This document shows positions 6,065-7,143 of a stretch of DNA of 7,143 bases, piece after piece. The notes beneath the pieces were generated by a model, which saw nothing but the letters and a program-made list of their open reading frames with translations, ran no database searches and was not told the DNA's origin. How positions within the stretch are numbered: position 1 is the stretch's first letter; each line of letters begins with the position of its first letter. This stretch comes from Burkholderiales bacterium (lineage in GTDB: Bacteria; Pseudomonadota; Gammaproteobacteria; Burkholderiales; Burkholderiaceae_C), in contig CANHOE010000127.1 in assembly GCA_947462175.1 (NCBI GenBank), forward strand, positions 1 to 7,143, given 5' to 3'. The translations under genes and the position numbers were made by a program.

Positions 6065-7143
6065 ATGGCGTTGGACATCGTGATCATGGCGGCGGGCAAG
6101 GGCACCCGGATGAAATCGAATCGCCCCAAGGTGCTGCATGAACTGGCCGGGCGCAGCTTACTGGAGCATGTGCTCCACACCGCTGGTGAGGTTGCTGCCG
6201 ACCGGATCGTGGTCGTCACGGGCCACGGCGCCGACCAGGTGGAGGCCTCGGTCAGAGCACCAAATCTGCAATTCGTTCGCCAGAGCCCGCAACTCGGCAC
6301 CGGACATGCGGTGCAACAGGCCGCACCCCAGCTGCACGGCGATGGCATCACGCTCATCCTGAACGGCGACACGCCACTGATCCAGGCGGCTACGCTGCGC
6401 GCGCTGGTGGATGCCTGCGCCGGTGACAAGCTGGCGCTGCTGACCGTGACGCTGGCCGACGCCACTGGCTACGGCCGCATCCTGCGCCGCACGGCGGCTG
6501 ACGGCACCTCGACGGTCCAGGCGATCGTGGAACACAAGGACGCCACACCGGAACAGCGCGCGATCACCGAGGTCTACACCGGTGCGATGGCCGCGCCCAC
6601 AGCGCTGCTCAAGCCCTGGCTAGCCCGCCTGGACAACCGCAATGCCCAAGGCGAGTACTACCTGACCGATGTGGTCGCTTTCGCAGTGGCCGATGGCGTA
6701 CCGGTGGTGGCCGCACAACCACAGCGTGCCAGCGAAGTGCTGGGCGTCAACAGCCCGCAGCAGCTGGCCGAACTCGAACGCCTGTGTCAGCGCGACCATG
6801 CCGAGGCGCTGATGACCGCTGGCGTTCGCCTGGCTGACCCGGCGCGAATCGATGTGCGCGGAAACCTGCAGTGCGGGGTCGATGTGAGCATCGATGTGAA
6901 CTGCGTGTTCGAGGGCACGGTGTCACTGGGCGACCGGGTCAAGGTGGGCGCCAACTGCGTGATTCGCCACGCCGTGATCGGTGACGATGCGGTAATCCAC
7001 CCCTACACCCACATCGACGGCGACACGCTGGGCGTGACAGTGGGCCGGGGCTCGCTGATCGGCCCCTACGCCCGCCTGCGGCCCGGCGCGGTACTGGGCA
7101 ATGAAGTCCACATCGGGAATTTCGTCGAGGTGAAGAATTCGAC
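6065..7143 (+). CDS. glmU: Bifunctional GlmU, N-terminal 359 residues (runs off the window)
   Basis: GlmU acetylates glucosamine-1-phosphate with its C-terminal domain and then couples the product to UTP with its N-terminal domain, giving UDP-GlcNAc for peptidoglycan and lipopolysaccharide in the cytosol. The uridylyltransferase domain is complete: the nucleotide loop MAAGKGTRMKSNRPKVLH (8-25, catalytic-region Arg15 and Lys22), QLGTGHA (76-82), metal-site Asp102 in NGDTPLI, YGRI (136-139), Glu156 in VEHKDA, and Asn229 in GVNSP. The left-handed beta-helix domain begins near residue 255 with repeating hexapeptides. The window ends at EVKNS, before the acetyltransferase histidine region, leaving about 100 residues outside. 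One oddity: the usually conserved asparagine of the E-x-N-T-G motif is Tyr171 here (EVYTG). The gene diverges from the lipoprotein gene with starts 31 nt apart. Confidence 0.95.
   Translation, partial: MALDIVIMAAGKGTRMKSNRPKVLHELAGRSLLEHVLHTAGEVAADRIVVVTGHGADQVEASVRAPNLQFVRQSPQLGTGHAVQQAAPQLHGDGITLILNGDTPLIQAATLRALVDACAGDKLALLTVTLADATGYGRILRRTAADGTSTVQAIVEHKDATPEQRAITEVYTGAMAAPTALLKPWLARLDNRNAQGEYYLTDVVAFAVADGVPVVAAQPQRASEVLGVNSPQQLAELERLCQRDHAEALMTAGVRLADPARIDVRGNLQCGVDVSIDVNCVFEGTVSLGDRVKVGANCVIRHAVIGDDAVIHPYTHIDGDTLGVTVGRGSLIGPYARLRPGAVLGNEVHIGNFVEVKNS

Noticed and set aside
6034..6465. N-terminal 144-codon extension of the minus-strand lipoprotein frame
   Set aside because: It runs antisense through the conserved glmU nucleotide-binding region, is Ser/Ala/Thr-rich without domains, and would place the signal peptide in the middle of the protein.
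1..7143. CRISPR arrays, tRNA or rRNA genes, insertion-sequence transposases, phage genes
   Set aside because: No regularly spaced repeats, cloverleaf sequences or transposase or phage motifs were seen on either strand.

Overview
The window looks like chromosomal DNA of a GC-rich betaproteobacterium, most probably order Burkholderiales (Comamonadaceae or the Leptothrix/Rubrivivax group). That placement rests on remembered protein resemblance and on strong G/C bias at third codon positions; no database search was possible. Nothing points to a phage, plasmid or defence island. It is mostly core housekeeping DNA, with two curiosities: a long terminal inverted repeat and the remains of a deleted lipoprotein gene.

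Layout from left to right. Positions 1-188 hold no gene; most of this stretch is a 135-nt structure bounded by 27-nt inverted arms (8-34 and 116-142). Positions 189-3067 are a compact minus-strand cluster read in the order MidA-type methyltransferase, DUF2905 membrane protein, malonyl-CoA synthetase (MatB type). The last two overlap by 4 nt (GTGA). A 119-nt divergent gap (3068-3186) separates this cluster from a plus-strand pair: a pteridine-reductase-like short-chain dehydrogenase, then ttcA, overlapping by ATGA. Directly after ttcA lies a DUF4136-like lipoprotein gene that keeps its Shine-Dalgarno sequence, signal peptide and lipobox but has lost its middle and changed frame (4892-5109). Facing it is a minus-strand DUF6279-type lipoprotein (5116-6033). 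Starting only 31 nt from that gene's chosen start, and running off the right edge, is glmU (6065-7143, 5' part only).

How the genes work together. MatB makes malonyl-CoA from free malonate. MidA is a predicted protein-arginine methyltransferase relative, known in mitochondria from complex I assembly (NDUFAF7). The SDR probably reduces a pterin or a related carbonyl or imine, TtcA thiolates tRNA cytidine 32 using an Fe-S cluster, and GlmU makes UDP-GlcNAc for the cell envelope. There is no obvious single pathway. The operons seem to be held together by translational coupling rather than shared metabolism. I see no convincing undescribed system. The best leads are the inverted-repeat element at the left edge and the lipoprotein deletion.
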